64,000 nt of DNA from Hemileia vastatrix (GCA_030280995.1 JASXTE010000002.1:26447683-26511682), one strand, 5' to 3'. Numbered from the stretch's first letter, positions 44,959 to 56,458 are shown. The notes: generated by a model not told the origin, from the sequence alone. A program made the numbers and translations.

Positions 44959-46271
44959 TTTAAAAGGGTAGAGATATTATCTTCAATATCTTTTCTCTTT
45001 GTGGGAGAAGCAGGATAAGGCTTCTTCTTTAAACTAGGTGGTATATCAGTTAATGGGCAAGACAATGAAAGTTTCATTTCTTCTTTAACTAATACCAGTT
45101 CATGTGACCCATGAGTAAAGGCCATAGGAAAAGACTTTATCAAAATAATGATGGAATCTTTATCCTCACCAGAAAGTTGTTCTCCAAAAGAGGCATTGTC
45201 AATTTCAGATATAAGGGCATGCATTTCCTTTTTAGATCTTCCTTTATATTGAACCACAGAATTACATGTGTTCAATTCTGGTTTTAATAATTTTTTAGGG
45301 GAGGAAATTTTAAATTTTCTCTTCCCATTCAACCCCATTGTGAAACATTGGTTTGAAGGATCCAATTTTATGCCATACTTGGTTAAAATATCATTCCCTA
45401 CAATAAACCAATTGCTCAAGTTATCATTTTTCATGACAACAAAATCACAAATAGCTCTTACAAAACCATGGTTATATTTAAAAAACACTGTGGCTTTGTA
45501 TTGACCAATGGGGGACAAAACAGAGCCATACCCTCTCCAATTTTCAGAAATGATATGCAACAGTTTAGATTTATAGTCTTGATCTACTGAGGCAAGTGCT
45601 CTTTCAGATACTACACTTCCTCCAGCTCCAGAATCCAGAACAACTTCAATGCTGGTTCCATTAATCAAGACTGGTGCCTTATGAGGGGCAATAACAATTG
45701 AGTTATCCTCAATGTTCTTTATGATCTCAGCATCCTCAACTGTAGATAAATCATTATTAACAATGTCAATAGTATTTAAATAATGAATATCCTCTTCCAG
45801 CATCAAGATTTCTTGTTGAGATTCATATGAAATATTGCTGGCACAATCACTTGATGTATCATCCAGTGCCACTGTGTCATCAGCATGCTCCTCTGTTTGT
45901 TCTACAAGATTTATCTTCCTGTCACAAACATGGCCTTTCTGCCAAGGCTTGTTGCACTTGAAGAAAGTGTTTGTTGCATATTTCTTTGGTGCAACAGGGG
46001 CAGAAGGTTTACCAACCTTTTCCTGAGTTTTTTGTTGGTAAGTGGAGGGTTTCTCCAAAGGGGTCCTAGGAATTAATCTTCTTGCATCATACTTATTGTT
46101 TAGAAGTATCTCATTGCAAGTATTAATGAAAGAAGAGGGTTCTTTGGAGAACTCAGTCCTAGCCACAATCAAGTCTCTCAGAGACATTGGTAATTTATAG
46201 AGGATCCTGTCCTTCCATAAATCAAACTCCATATTTGGGTCCATTGCCCTTAAGATTTTGACAAGTTTCAT
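44955..46271 (-). CDS. Capsid end, zinc knuckle and protease of element B
   Basis: Open frame of 438 codons continuing the polyprotein after the stop at 46305. End of the capsid-like domain (MDPNMEFDLWKDRILYKLP), a zinc knuckle whose first Cys is Phe (FFKCNKPWQKGHVC), acidic linker, then protease with LDSGAGGSVVSE near residue 205. It ends STLLK-TGA, with a canonical slippery heptamer TTTAAAA just before the stop and pol in the -1 frame. The ATG at 46271 is internal to the ancestral frame, not a true start. Confidence 0.75.
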   Translation of the reverse strand: MKLVKILRAMDPNMEFDLWKDRILYKLPMSLRDLIVARTEFSKEPSSFINTCNEILLNNKYDARRLIPRTPLEKPSTYQQKTQEKVGKPSAPVAPKKYATNTFFKCNKPWQKGHVCDRKINLVEQTEEHADDTVALDDTSSDCASNISYESQQEILMLEEDIHYLNTIDIVNNDLSTVEDAEIIKNIEDNSIVIAPHKAPVLINGTSIEVVLDSGAGGSVVSERALASVDQDYKSKLLHIISENWRGYGSVLSPIGQYKATVFFKYNHGFVRAICDFVVMKNDNLSNWFIVGNDILTKYGIKLDPSNQCFTMGLNGKRKFKISSPKKLLKPELNTCNSVVQYKGRSKKEMHALISEIDNASFGEQLSGEDKDSIIILIKSFPMAFTHGSHELVLVKEEMKLSLSCPLTDIPPSLKKKPYPASPTKRKDIEDNISTLLK

Positions 46272-47446
46272 TAAAAACTCAATAGGTTTATCAGTAGAAG
46301 AGCTTTATTTAGTTTCCTCATACTGCCTTTGTTGAGCCATTCTGAACTTGGAGCCACCAAATTGTGCTTTAATTAATTTCTTCCAATCCTCCCATGAGTA
46401 GTCATTCCCATCCAGGAGAACAGATTCATACCACATCAGGGCAACATTAGTGAACAAAGAAATTAATTTGGACACAATTTCCTCATCTGGGAGTTTGTAA
46501 GAATTTTTTAAATTATCAATTCTGCAAATAAATTGTTGCCAATCAGAGGAAGAATCACCATCAAATGTTGGGTACTGGTCAAGTTTTGGCCAATTCTTTT
46601 GATTTGAAGGAGTCTCCTTAGTACTAGCTTGTTTCTGAGTAAGAAGCAGCTGTAATTTCTCTAATTGTGCTGAAATCTCATTGTTTAATTCTGTTGCAAA
46701 TCCTGGTGCATCATCAGTTTTTGATGGAAACTCAGTGTTATCAACAGGTATTTCTGGATCAATTTTTATTTTAGATGAACTAGCCACAGGTACTGGTTGA
46801 GCATCCTGCACTATATGTTCTTTCACAGAATTTTCAGAATATTTTTGGTCATTTAACAATGAGTTCAATGTTTCTTCAATGGTTGTTAGTCTTGTTTTCA
46901 TTCTTGGAAGACTAGATAAACTTTCATTGACAGTTGCAAAAGATAATTGGTTTTTATGTTGAAAAGATGACAAATGGTCACTCAATCTTTTCAGATTTAT
47001 CTTATCTATTTCTACCTCCTGGAAACAGGCAGATACAGTATCTTTTAGTTTAGACAAATCATTTTTTATATTTTGCCATAAAGCAATTTTCTTTTCATGG
47101 GTTGCTTTGTAATGAGACAATTCATCAGAGACTCTCTGTGCTTCACTTTTTAATGCTTGATAACCCTGATCAGTTAACAAACTATTATATCTCTGAGTCA
47201 ATTGCATATTGTTCATTATATGATTTTTCTTGGCAATAATATCTCTCAAGTGCTCATCATTAATTCTTGCTACATCTGGAGTGTTTCTCAATAAGGAAAC
47301 TGAGTAACTTTCCAGGCTCTCATAGAACTCAGGGTCAAGAGTTTCATCAATCACAAACATATCAGGATTAATCATTGAGGTAGCAATTAAAAGTAATGGA
47401 TTGGATACATGAGATAACTGTCTACTATTCCCAGCCTCTATAGGTC

Positions 47447-48146
47447 TCAAGGTTTCATCCTGCCTTCCAGATTTACCTGAAGGAACAGAGTCAGCCACAA
47501 GAAAAGGAACTTGAGAATCAATAGAGGGACGTACCAGGGTTTGCTGGGTATCACCATATCAGGTTTCCTTCTTCTTTTGCCTCCTTGATAAGGGTGGGGA
47601 GGAGTGGGGTTTGCCTGGGTGGGCCTTGATGGACCTAACTGAGGTAATTGATGCTGATTTTGAGCTAAGTAGTCCCACTGTGTGTTGAGCCAGTCCCACT
47701 GCCACTTAAACCCTTCTACCATCTCTTGGGATTGGGGAGCCAATTGTTGTTGATCCCTGGGAGGAAGAGGTTTCCTTTTCTCTTGGAGAGAAGTATTTTT
47801 TCTTTTCTCCCATTCTTCCAAGGCATCTACCCTTACCTTTAGTTTTAAGCTGTCTGTCTTTAACTCCTTTATGTGAGTTGACAGATTCTTTATCTGCTGG
47901 GACAACGGCATCTTTTTTATCTTGAAGCCTCTTGGAAGCTCTTCTGGTGGGTTTGTCCTGGGTTTCTGATCCTGAGTATTGTCCACTAGGATTTCTACTT
48001 CTTCCATTTCCACATCCTGTTTGGGGCAAAGATTTATTAGTTTGAGAAATTCTTCTTGTTAAAGGAGAACTTACAGAAGTAGGTTCATCATAATCAATTA
48101 AGTCTAGTTCTTCTTCATGTGAAGCAAAGCCACTTTGATCAGTCAT
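47447..48146 (-). CDS. Overlapping intron-dependent frame in gag of element B (ORFX)
   Basis: Same architecture as in A. The intron 48017-48074 joins the first 24 Gag codons to DVEMEEVEILVDN. The frame is open with no stop through LSTHIKELKTDSLKLKVRV, WQWDWLNTQWDYL, HPYQGGKRRRKPD and PSKPW; a second intron-like segment at 47477-47534 would end it with Trp-stop. Unspliced it ends at 47447. Function unknown; basic, coiled-coil-like. Confidence 0.5.
47477..47534 (-). other. Predicted intron 2 of gag region, element B
   Basis: GTACGT donor, CTGAC branch and CCTTCAG acceptor on the minus strand, 58 nt, the same as in A. Confidence 0.45.
48017..48074 (-). other. Predicted intron 1 of gag region, element B
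   Basis: GTAAGT donor and CCCCAAACAG acceptor on the minus strand, 58 nt, the same as in A. Confidence 0.5.
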
Positions 48147-49288
48147 CTTAAGATTCTACTGAAATGAAGGAAAAGAGAAAAAAAATTAATTAGTCTTTAT
48201 TTTTAATTTTTATTTAACAGAAAAAATAAGATAAAAATAATAAAAAAAATCTTGTTAGGATAAAAATCAACTTAAATAAAATTAATAAAAGAAAATTTAA
48301 AACCAGGATAATGCAATCAACTGAAGAAATAAATTAGAATTTCTATTAATTTTTATTTTCAGGATTTAAATCAACTAATTTTTTACCAGGATTTATTGTC
48401 AACTGAAATAATCAAATATGAATCTTTATTAATTAAAAAAAATTTATTTTGACTGATCACTTAACAACCAGGACTTAATGTCAACTGAAGTAATTAAATA
48501 TGAAGTTTTATTTTAAAATTTTATTACTGATCACTTAACAACCAGGACTTAATCTCAACTAAAGTAATTAAATATGAGTTTTATTAATTAAAAAGATTTA
48601 TTGGATTACCAGGACTCAAAGTCAGCTGAAGTAATGAAATGTTAATTATTTATTTAAAAAAAATATAATTGTCAGGATAATTTGTCAACTGGAACAATTA
48701 ATTAATCAGGACAAATGTCAACTGAAAAATTATAATAATTATTTTATTTAATAAAAAATATTATTGTCAGGACAGTTTGTCAACTGGAACAATTAAAATT
48801 CAAATTAATCAGGACAATTGTCAACTGAAAAATGATAATAATTAATATTAATATATAATTATTTTATTACCTCTGGGACTAAGAACAGGTATTGCTCTAT
48901 TATGGTCAACCAGGAAAAATAAAAAAAAATATAATAATAAAAATAAATTCCAATTACCAGACACCTCCCCCTGCAAAATGAGCAAATTAATGCCATTTAA
49001 AGAGTGCTGAGTAAAAGGAAATACGTAGCAAATGAAGAGTGAAGAGTAACCCACAAATAGTAATCACAATAATTACCACGATATATACGATCTTTAGTCA
49101 GTATATGAACTTAAGTTTTGGAGCGCGGTTCGATTCCCGTTCGCAGCAAAAACTTTTATCACGTGACGTATGACGTTCGTCGTTTTTCTCGCCTCCACTC
49201 GTCCTTTACAGGTGCTTGTACGCCAATGGTCCCCTCGATTATGCCTCAAGTAATGTTGCGCCGTCGATATTTCGGAAAGGATCCCAAT
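48147..49288 (-). other. Leader of element B with degenerate repeats
   Basis: Inverse of the A leader: about ten copies of the CAGTTGACA...GTCCTG type between about 48230 and 48910, then the conserved GGATCCTTTCCGAAATAT next to the LTR. No gene seen. Confidence 0.5.
49085..49146 (+). other. tRNA-like segment in leader of B (antisense to the element)
   Basis: Box B GGTTCGATTCC is exact at 49127-49137, with TTTAGTCAGTATATGA upstream. The T-stem is short by one G and no acceptor stem closes. Better preserved than in A. Confidence 0.35.
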
Positions 49289-50108
49289 TTTCAAGGTATG
49301 CTTTTAGTCTAGAAGTTTTGGTACGAAGTTCTACGAGGATTTAAAAGGTTTAAATGGATTCTCAACAAATTTGTACGTATTTCTTAATTCAAAAATGATT
49401 GTTTTACTCAATAAAAAGAGGTAGAATTAAAATATTAATATAATTTATAAATTAGAATTACGTTACTGTAAATACTAATAATATAAAATATAAGAATAAG
49501 TTTTTATTGGTTATTGTTGTAATAAAATGGTTTAGTAAGATAGAATGAATAAAAGACAACAAAAAGAGAGGCCTTTTATAGGCAAAGGAGAGACAAAGCA
49601 CGGAAATCAAATTCTAAAAACAGTAGGAAAAAAGAGAGAAAAAGAACATTCCAGAAAAAGTATTTCAAATAATAAAGTTATTCCAAAAAGAAGGCGTCAA
49701 AAAGATGTATTTACAGAGTATGTCAGAAATACATCAATATTTTTAATATTTACTGTAAATGTCAATTCCAAATAAGAAATTTGATTTATTTGTATATATT
49801 TAATATTATTTGAATATTTAAATCTTATTTTATCTTTGTATTTTATTTTTTAAATATAAAGTTTTATTTTTCCCAACCTGTCAATTGAGCACGGTGTTAG
49901 AGAAAATATAAGGGACAAAATTATAATTATAATTTTACTTATTTATTTAATTAATTAATTTAATTTTAACATTCTGTAACTAGTTAATTTATAACTAATG
50001 TTAATGTAACTAAATGATAATTAAATAATAATTAAAGATGATAAGGTGCGGCTTCATCCAGTAAATAATTCCTTATTTCACTGGGTAAGTCTAGTAGCCT
50101 GGCTGACA
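49289..50108 (-). repeat. 5' LTR of element B
   Basis: 820 bp; inner end reads TTTCAAGG where TGTCAAGG is expected (one change), outer end GGCTGACA. TATA box at 49570-49583. Confidence 0.95.
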
Positions 50109-52835
50109 ATTATAGTGAAATAATGGATAAATGTGCTCTAGACCACTGAAGAGTTGGATATATGTGCTATAAATTTAATAATACTAATATTGTGCTTTAA
50201 CAGATCAATTTGCCTTATTTAGTGCAATTCATATGGCTAACTAAATGTCTAAAAATAATGCTTTGAAAAATTGATGTTTTTTATGTTAGAAATGGCTTAT
50301 GTGCACTGGCCTTATTCTGCCTATATTTATCCCACATGCATAGATTCATTATTAAAAAAGTTAGTAATTTCACACTAAAATTACCCCACAGTGTATTCTC
50401 CATATGTATAAACACTCTTAAATAGGCAGAGGTACTTATTTAGTGTCCTAATTTCATTATTAGTGCATTGACCTCATTACATGCACTAATTTCATTAATA
50501 ACCTCATGATTAGTGCCCAGATATAAAAACCATGCTTAAAATTGCATATTTAGTCAAGGATTTACCTTTTCAAGCACCTTCCAAGAGTCTGTATTCAGTC
50601 AGCCCACATTTCATGTCTTATTTTGGGTTTCTCAATGATTTCTCAGGGTATATTGTTGATTTTTAAACGGGGATTTTATGTATAAAATTTTTATAATTAA
50701 TGTCTTAATTTCTACTTTTGATATCACTTAATTAGACATTTTTTTTAGGTCCTTTCTTTCCTTATTTAGTATTTTAATTTAAGAATTTCATGCATATACT
50801 CTCATTTTGGATGATTTTCTTATTTTGATTGATTAAACCAAGTTATTCTTGTATTTTGGCATATGATATGATTCTTCTTTTGTAATTGGATGATCCTTGG
50901 GTTGAAGGGCATATTTATCTGCTAGATTTAAGTGTCTTTGGCAGTGTAAAGGATTGGTAGCTCAAGGGGGAACATTGGGAGACTTAGGGGTATAAAAGGA
51001 GGAGGTTTTTGGAATTTCATTCAACATTCTTTTACATCACCTTACAAATATATAACCAAAGTATTACAATACATATTCATTATTACTGTTGAAGTTTTTT
51101 AAATATTTTTTTAGATCATTAGTTCTATTTTTCTACCACATATAAGCTGTATACCATTTATAATAAGTGAGATTAAATTACTGAGACCATTATATTTAAT
51201 TATATTTTAATACTTAATTGGATTTGGAAAACACAATTTATACTGAACCATTAAAAGTTTCCATCCCACTTACTAATCAAGCTATTCACATATTTGTACT
51301 TGAAATCAGCCTGAAAAAAATACTATAATAATTTGTCTGTGGTAGAGCAGTCCCTTGTTGATACAGAAAAAAAAAGGTAAATTAGGAAGATTTAGCAACT
51401 GTTATAGAATTTTACTGTTGTAAATTATAGAATTTTACTGTTGTAAAAGTCAAACTAGCTTGAATGCAGAACAGCTTAAATTTTAAAAAAAAAAATCAAT
51501 TGTCTCATTTTTTTTGTACTAACTGAAGCTATACTGTGTTTGGCAAAAAAACTTTCTAATTTTTATCCTTATTTTCATCATAGCATAGAGGATACATGCA
51601 ATCTGTTTTATATACTCTATATTTCCTTTCTTAATTTTCCAAAATTACCTTTAAGCTAAAAAAATATTAAAAAGCAGAAATAATATCAGATTGAGTATTA
51701 TAAGGGGTTTAATTAGCTATTCATTTTTGGTGAAAGTATTATATTAACTCACCTATATATACCTTTCTCTTCTCTGTTATACTTAATTCCAACTCTTTTT
51801 GTTTATCACTATAGGGTAAACCTCACCTGATCAAATCTTTTAATTTTTTTTGAATATGGTGAAATACATTCCTGAAACTATGATGCAACTTTATAAATTA
51901 CAGGTGGAGTGTAATCTGAATGAGTGCATTCTTTTTTTTATATTTGCTTTTAGAAACTTGAAAGTATAAGTCTATTTTTACATGGAGATTATACCTCTCC
52001 TACTATCCCAAATTCATTCAGTAATTTTTAAAATTTCACATTGTCTAACAGAATTCAATTTTAAAATATGGTAAAATTAAGAAGATTATATTAGTTCATG
52101 TAGGAAAATTTTCAATGAGTAAATTCAACCCACCTTTAATTAGCAACAACAGAGTATAAGACTTTTCTATGTGATTTCATTTATTTTTGTCCTGGTAAAG
52201 TTTATAATTCCAGCCTGCAGAAAGAAAATTATGAAAAGGTATTGCATGGGCCTGGCATAAATGGTGTAACGGTAGTTATTATAAAGAGCTTCTTGCCTGT
52301 AAAATGAAGCTAATAACACTGAGGCAAAGTTTTTGAAAATTAGTCAAAATCAAATCAGATAGACAGCTTCAACAATAAGCAGTGAGATATAATTTTTCTA
52401 ATTTTTTTTCTGATTCAGTGACACTCACAGTTTTGGTTTGGATTGTATGTACTTTAAGAAAAAAAAGTCCTTCAATGGTTACTTTTCATGTTACTTCAAG
52501 GTACCTCAAAAACCACTTGACTGTAAGTTGTCTTTTTTTGATCTGGTTATATTATATTATTTTCCTTTTTGGTTGTATGTATACAACCAGGAACTCCTCT
52601 TTCAATCTCTCATTGGATTTTTCAAGAAAAATTATTTCATTTTTTAAAATGAGTTATTTGAGATTTAAGATGAATGTATCAAGAATTATGATTATATTAA
52701 TTGTATGAAAGGGATTGTTAAATGTTATTATCTGAAATGTGTTATACAGTTTCACAAGTGATCATTTATCACTCCTCTTGTTATGCCAATCACTTTTTTT
52801 TATTCTTACAATCTCACCCAACTTGGGGCATGAAG
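50109..52835. other. AT-rich stretch without a recognisable gene
   Basis: I see no supported gene. A TATA-like GGGGTATAAAAGGAGGAGG at about 50988 could be the promoter of a decayed LTR. A 23-bp tandem duplication (TATAGAATTTTACTGTTGTAAA) lies at about 51405-51450. ATTAGTGC/TAGTGCA words recur around 50430-50520. The 108-codon open frame at 52382 is Phe/Ile-rich and has no family features. Confidence 0.5.
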
Positions 52836-53096
52836 CACTACACAATATAGGGGGTGGACTTGCTAGCAAGTCCCTAACCTGAACTCAGACAGAACTCAGA
52901 TGGAACTCAGACTGAACTCATACTATACTCATACTGAACTTTACTTGAAGACCCACCTAAAAATTTTCTGCTGAGTGGTGTTCATCCCTGATTGTATGGT
53001 TCCTTTGTCAATAGCTCAATGTTTGTTCAACCTGTGGTGAATTTGAGTCCAAGGTTGCGGACTTACTAACAATTCTACCCCCCGTATTGTGCGGTG
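52836..53096. mobile_element. CACTA MITE E4 (261 bp)
   Basis: Starts CACTACACAATATAGGGGG, ends CCCCGTATTGTGCGGTG, flanked by AAG (52833-52835 and 53097-53099). Contains GGACTTGCTAGCAAGTCC and GAACTCAGACTGAACTC repeats as in E3; its CACTA end shows the superfamily of E1 to E5. Confidence 0.85.
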
Positions 53097-53189
53097 AAGG
53101 AGTTAGACAAATATGCTAGATACAAAATTGTGGTGGGTGTGCTAAGATGAAAGGGACATAGGGCATTTAGAGGGAAAAAAATTAGAAAA

Positions 53190-53965
53190 TCATTTGGGAA
53201 AGGGGAATATTTTTAGGGAATCTTTTAGTATTAATAAGAAAGGACAAAACATAGTATGTAATTGGTGAAGGAGATAGCAAGGTAGAAGTAGTGAAATTCA
53301 GTTTGTGTGTTTTGGCTAATTCAAACAAGGCTTTTCCTTCAGATGCATGTGCTGGACAGAAGAGTAATACATGTTCTGGAGTATCTGAGGCACAAAGGTT
53401 TCAGTGTTTACAGATGGGAGAGGAGACAGATTTGAAGTGGAAGAGGTAATGTTCCAGAGGAGAGTGGCCCAAGAGACACTGCACAAATGCTGTTGCATGA
53501 GCTCTGGGGAGGCTTGACAACACCTGGAAACACTGAGGGGGATTAAACCAACCTCTGAGTTTTCTAAGTGTGGCACCTTTAGGAGGGGATAGGATAAGTG
53601 TTTTTGAGTTGGACTTAAGGTGTGATTTCAGGTCCAAGATAGAGGGAGGGGGGGAAGTAAAAGACAAGATAGACTCAGCTAAGGAAGCGATTAGGTGTGA
53701 GCCATTGGCAAGTTGGTCAGCCATCTCATTTCCCTTGACCCTAACATGGCCCAGGCACCAGTAGAGGGTAAGGACAATATTTGTGTTTGCTGACTTAATT
53801 GCAAGAACAGCCATAGCAATTGAGTTGAGTAGTGAGAAGTTGTGAGTTTTTGGAGAGGGTAAGGATAAACCTCTGAAAACAGATGTAGAGAGTTCAAAAG
53901 TACTAAGCAGTAGAGACAATGCAATATGGTTTGGTTCTTCTTTTCAATTTCTAAAAAGAAGAGCC
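53190..53965 (-). pseudogene. LINE ORF2, end of RNase H and C-terminal zinc region
   Basis: Continuation of the LINE split by K. KALLFRN, a TGA, KEEPNHIALSLLLSTFELST, then the RNase H end YWCLGHVRVKGNEMADQLAN (His and Asp of the active site). A C-terminal part follows with HATAFVQCLLGHSPLEHYLF and, after a TGA near 53398, NLCASDTPEHVLLFCPAH, the Cys/His motif usual at the end of such LINE proteins. The frame fades near 53200. Confidence 0.7.
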
Positions 53966-55214
53966 TTCCACTCTTATTTGAAAGACAGCACAATAATGTG
54001 TAATACTAATATCTGGCTAGATAGTTTATGAGTTGAGAGATAAGTTAAAAGATAAAGAAAAACAAATATTACTATCTGGATATTTCTATTCTTAATTAGT
54101 TCTAATATCCACAACTACTCCCGCTTGAAGTGCTCTCTTTTAATATGCCTTATGATAGCAATAAAAAACTCTAATAATAGTTTACCCTACTGAATCTATA
54201 TATTCTCTCTGTGTTGTGCTTTTTCATTATACTATATAAATACACACAGAGACACAAAAACTCTAAAAGACTCAGAATATCTTTACTATGTTCTTAAACA
54301 CTTAATTTCAAAAAAATCCAATCTCTTACTGTTATCAGAGTATTCAAAAAATAGAAAAATCACTATATATCACAATATATTTCAAAAGTATATAATATGA
54401 GGCTCTAATGTTTTTAATCTAATTACTGATTTTAAAAATAATTTTCTCTATCTAGCAACTACTCACAATTGCTCTTCTTTCCTATTAGATAGCCTTTCCT
54501 TCTTATATTTTTCAGCGCTCCAGAAACAGCTCCCTAGTGGATCTCCAGTGCTGTTTCTAGCACCACATTAGTAAAACACTAACTAATTCATTAGTAAACT
54601 AAATACACCGCTTTTAACAACTACAGCCCCTAAACATACCCTATGCTTACTAAAACTAGTATTAACTTGTTTCACTCATGTTCCACATGTGCGCTTGTGA
54701 CTGTACCTTTGCATTGCTTCAGCACTACTTCCCGCATCGTCACCTTTCAGCACTGATCCTTGTCTCTTTGACACTTGGGTGGTTTTTGTGATTGAGTCCC
54801 CATCCTCCTCACTTCATTACTAAGTCCATAGTTCTGGAAATTCACTTAACTAGTTAGCCTCTGCAACTTACATTACCTGTTTAAGTAAGTTACCACACTA
54901 GCCGTGGTGCAGTATACTATGTACTTGAGGCCTTCTTAATGCATAACACACAATTATTGGAAAATCCAAATCCATAATGTTCAGCACATGCACTCCTAAG
55001 TTGATAATTTCTCTGTGCAGCACATCTTTCTGAAAAATCCAAGCGCACAGACACTAAATCCCCTTCTGCACTTCTCTCTCCCTTTGTTCTTTTAAAACAG
55101 TAATTACATATTTATAACAGCACTATCTTCTGCACTATGATTCCCCTTTGTTCTTCCTGGGATACGCAAGCTGATTGGTCTAAAAGATATGTTACCTGAA
55201 ATGTGCATACCACA
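53966..55214 (+). repeat. Left direct repeat of K
   Basis: Matches 57440-58675 along its length (for example TAATACTAATATCTGGCTAG and ACTAGTATTAACTTGTTTCA) with scattered differences and small gaps. No gene seen in it. Confidence 0.8.
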
Positions 55215-55403
55215 TCCTCCCTCTACTGGCAACTGTCCCCAGGAGCCTATAAATACCCTTCCCCTTGCAGCTTTTCCTTCTTCCATCTTCCAATTTCTTC
55301 TTTATTTTCAATAAATATTCATCATTATCATTCTTTTTCTTCTACAACATAGTTATATCCTCTTTATATTATTGTATTCTTTTTTATCTATAACTTCTAA
55401 ACA

Positions 55404-56458
55404 ATGAACACAGATAACAATACCATTGATACCAACAATACCACCAACCTTGTGAACACTATCCAACAGTTCTTTTGCATGCAGCCTCCTACTGCTCCTC
55501 TTATGATGCCAGTCACTACACGGATGGGTAAGATGAGATGCACCCGCTGCATCAAAAATGACATAACTCCCTTTCAATTTTCAAAAACCCACCATGGAAA
55601 CACTTATTTTAATTTAATTTTTCCTTCATTTTTCTTCCTTTCTTTTCATCCTATCATTACTAACTTCCATTTCTTTTTTCTCCTAGTCATGCAATTTTCG
55701 CAAAAGTTGCAAAACAAAATGTAGCTACAATGGGCTGCCCACCATTGTGCATTTAGACCCCAACACTTCCACCATGGAGATGATGATCCAGATGACTATA
55801 AAGCGCCCTGCGCCTACTACATCACTCCTCCTAAAAAAAAACGTGTCAAGGTTGGTTTCCAAGCGCCTACTCCCAGTAGTGACACTTCAATTCCTTGATC
55901 ACTCTCTTCAGAAGAGAGTATCCACACTGTAAGTTCCTTTCTCTTCTTTTTCCTCTTCTAACCTAAAACTAATACCTTTCTTCTATTTTCTAGGATGAGC
56001 TAGCCACTCCTTACACTTAAAAACCTCCTCCGCCAAACAATTCACTATCCCTTACTGCTCTGGATGAAGATCCCCTCTGGGATGTCACTCCTTTTCCTGG
56101 GTGTGCACCTGGCTCACTTACTCCCGACTGGACTGCCTTTCAGCCAGCTGGTGACACCATTATCCCGAATTATTGGCCAGTCAACAATACCCCTTGTCTT
56201 AACAATCAGGAAGAGCCGGCCATATCTCAAAACTGGGAATTCATAGAGCATATTGCCTGCACACCATCTGATGCAACCATGTCTCAAATGAACAATATGT
56301 TCTCTGTTGTCAAAGAATTCCTCAAAGCAGTACCGGTCTATACTTGCACCAAGTATAGCCAATGTGCACAGCTTATCAATACCTTGCAAAAAAACATGCA
56401 AGAGGCTGTTAAGGAGTGGGATTTCTGCGTCCCAATCTTCAATGACGCAGAATACTAA
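55404..56458 (+). pseudogene. Spliced zinc-cluster-like gene in K with nuclear localisation signal
   Basis: Not a family I can name. ATG 55404 opens an Asn/Thr-rich start, then MRCTRCIKNDITPFQFSK and, after an intron ending TCTCCTAG at 55686, SCNFRKSCKTKCSYNG, which together resemble a Cys-rich DNA-binding cluster. After a frameshift: HHGDDDPDDYKAP and PPKKKRVKVG (55827-55856), an SV40-like nuclear localisation signal. A good intron 55929-55993 (ACT|GTAAGT...TTCTAG) leads to a final exon 55994-56458: 155 codons, one TAA at 56018-56020, otherwise open (LDEDPLWDVTPFPG, FIEHIACTPSD, VKEFLKAVPVYTC, VKEWDFCVPIFNDAEY). TATA box upstream near 55240, AATAAA-like signal near 56529. The donor of the first intron is uncertain. 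A nuclear DNA-binding role is inference. Confidence 0.5.

Larger units (their letters stand above)
46305..48146 (-). pseudogene. gag: Gag of element B (nonsense codons)
   Basis: Starts MTDQSGF at 48146 like A. The Gag frame has TAA at 47706-47708 (Gln in A) and a TGA near 47560 (Gln in A), is open again from 47498 (ADSVPSGKSGRQ) through the helical and capsid parts (WPKLDQYPTFDGDSSSDWQ, FGGSKFRMAQQRQYEE), and stops at 46305-46307, where TAT (Tyr) has become TAA. The first two stops lie in the stretch overlapped by the second frame, which is fully open; if that stretch is normally spliced or read in the other frame, only the stop at 46305 would matter. Confidence 0.8.
41274..50108 (-). mobile_element. 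Ty3/gypsy chromovirus B, nearly intact
   Basis: 8835 bp, LTRs at 41274-42093 and 49289-50108, target duplication ATTAT (41269-41273 and 50109-50113), polypurine tract at 42094-42105. Same family as A. The RT-to-chromodomain frame is fully open. Lesions: two nonsense codons in the Gag frame, a stop at 46305-46307, loss of the first Cys of the zinc knuckle and an AAAA run that puts pol in the -1 frame. The LTRs differ at about nine positions that I noticed. Confidence 0.95.

Noticed and set aside
52250..52330. tRNA-like word TGGTGTAACGGTAG with GGCATAAA nearby
   Set aside because: No box B, no T arm and no acceptor stem downstream; a chance box A resemblance.
52382..52708. 108-codon open frame rich in Phe, Ile and Leu
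   Set aside because: Composition follows the AT-rich DNA; no family resemblance and no gene signals.
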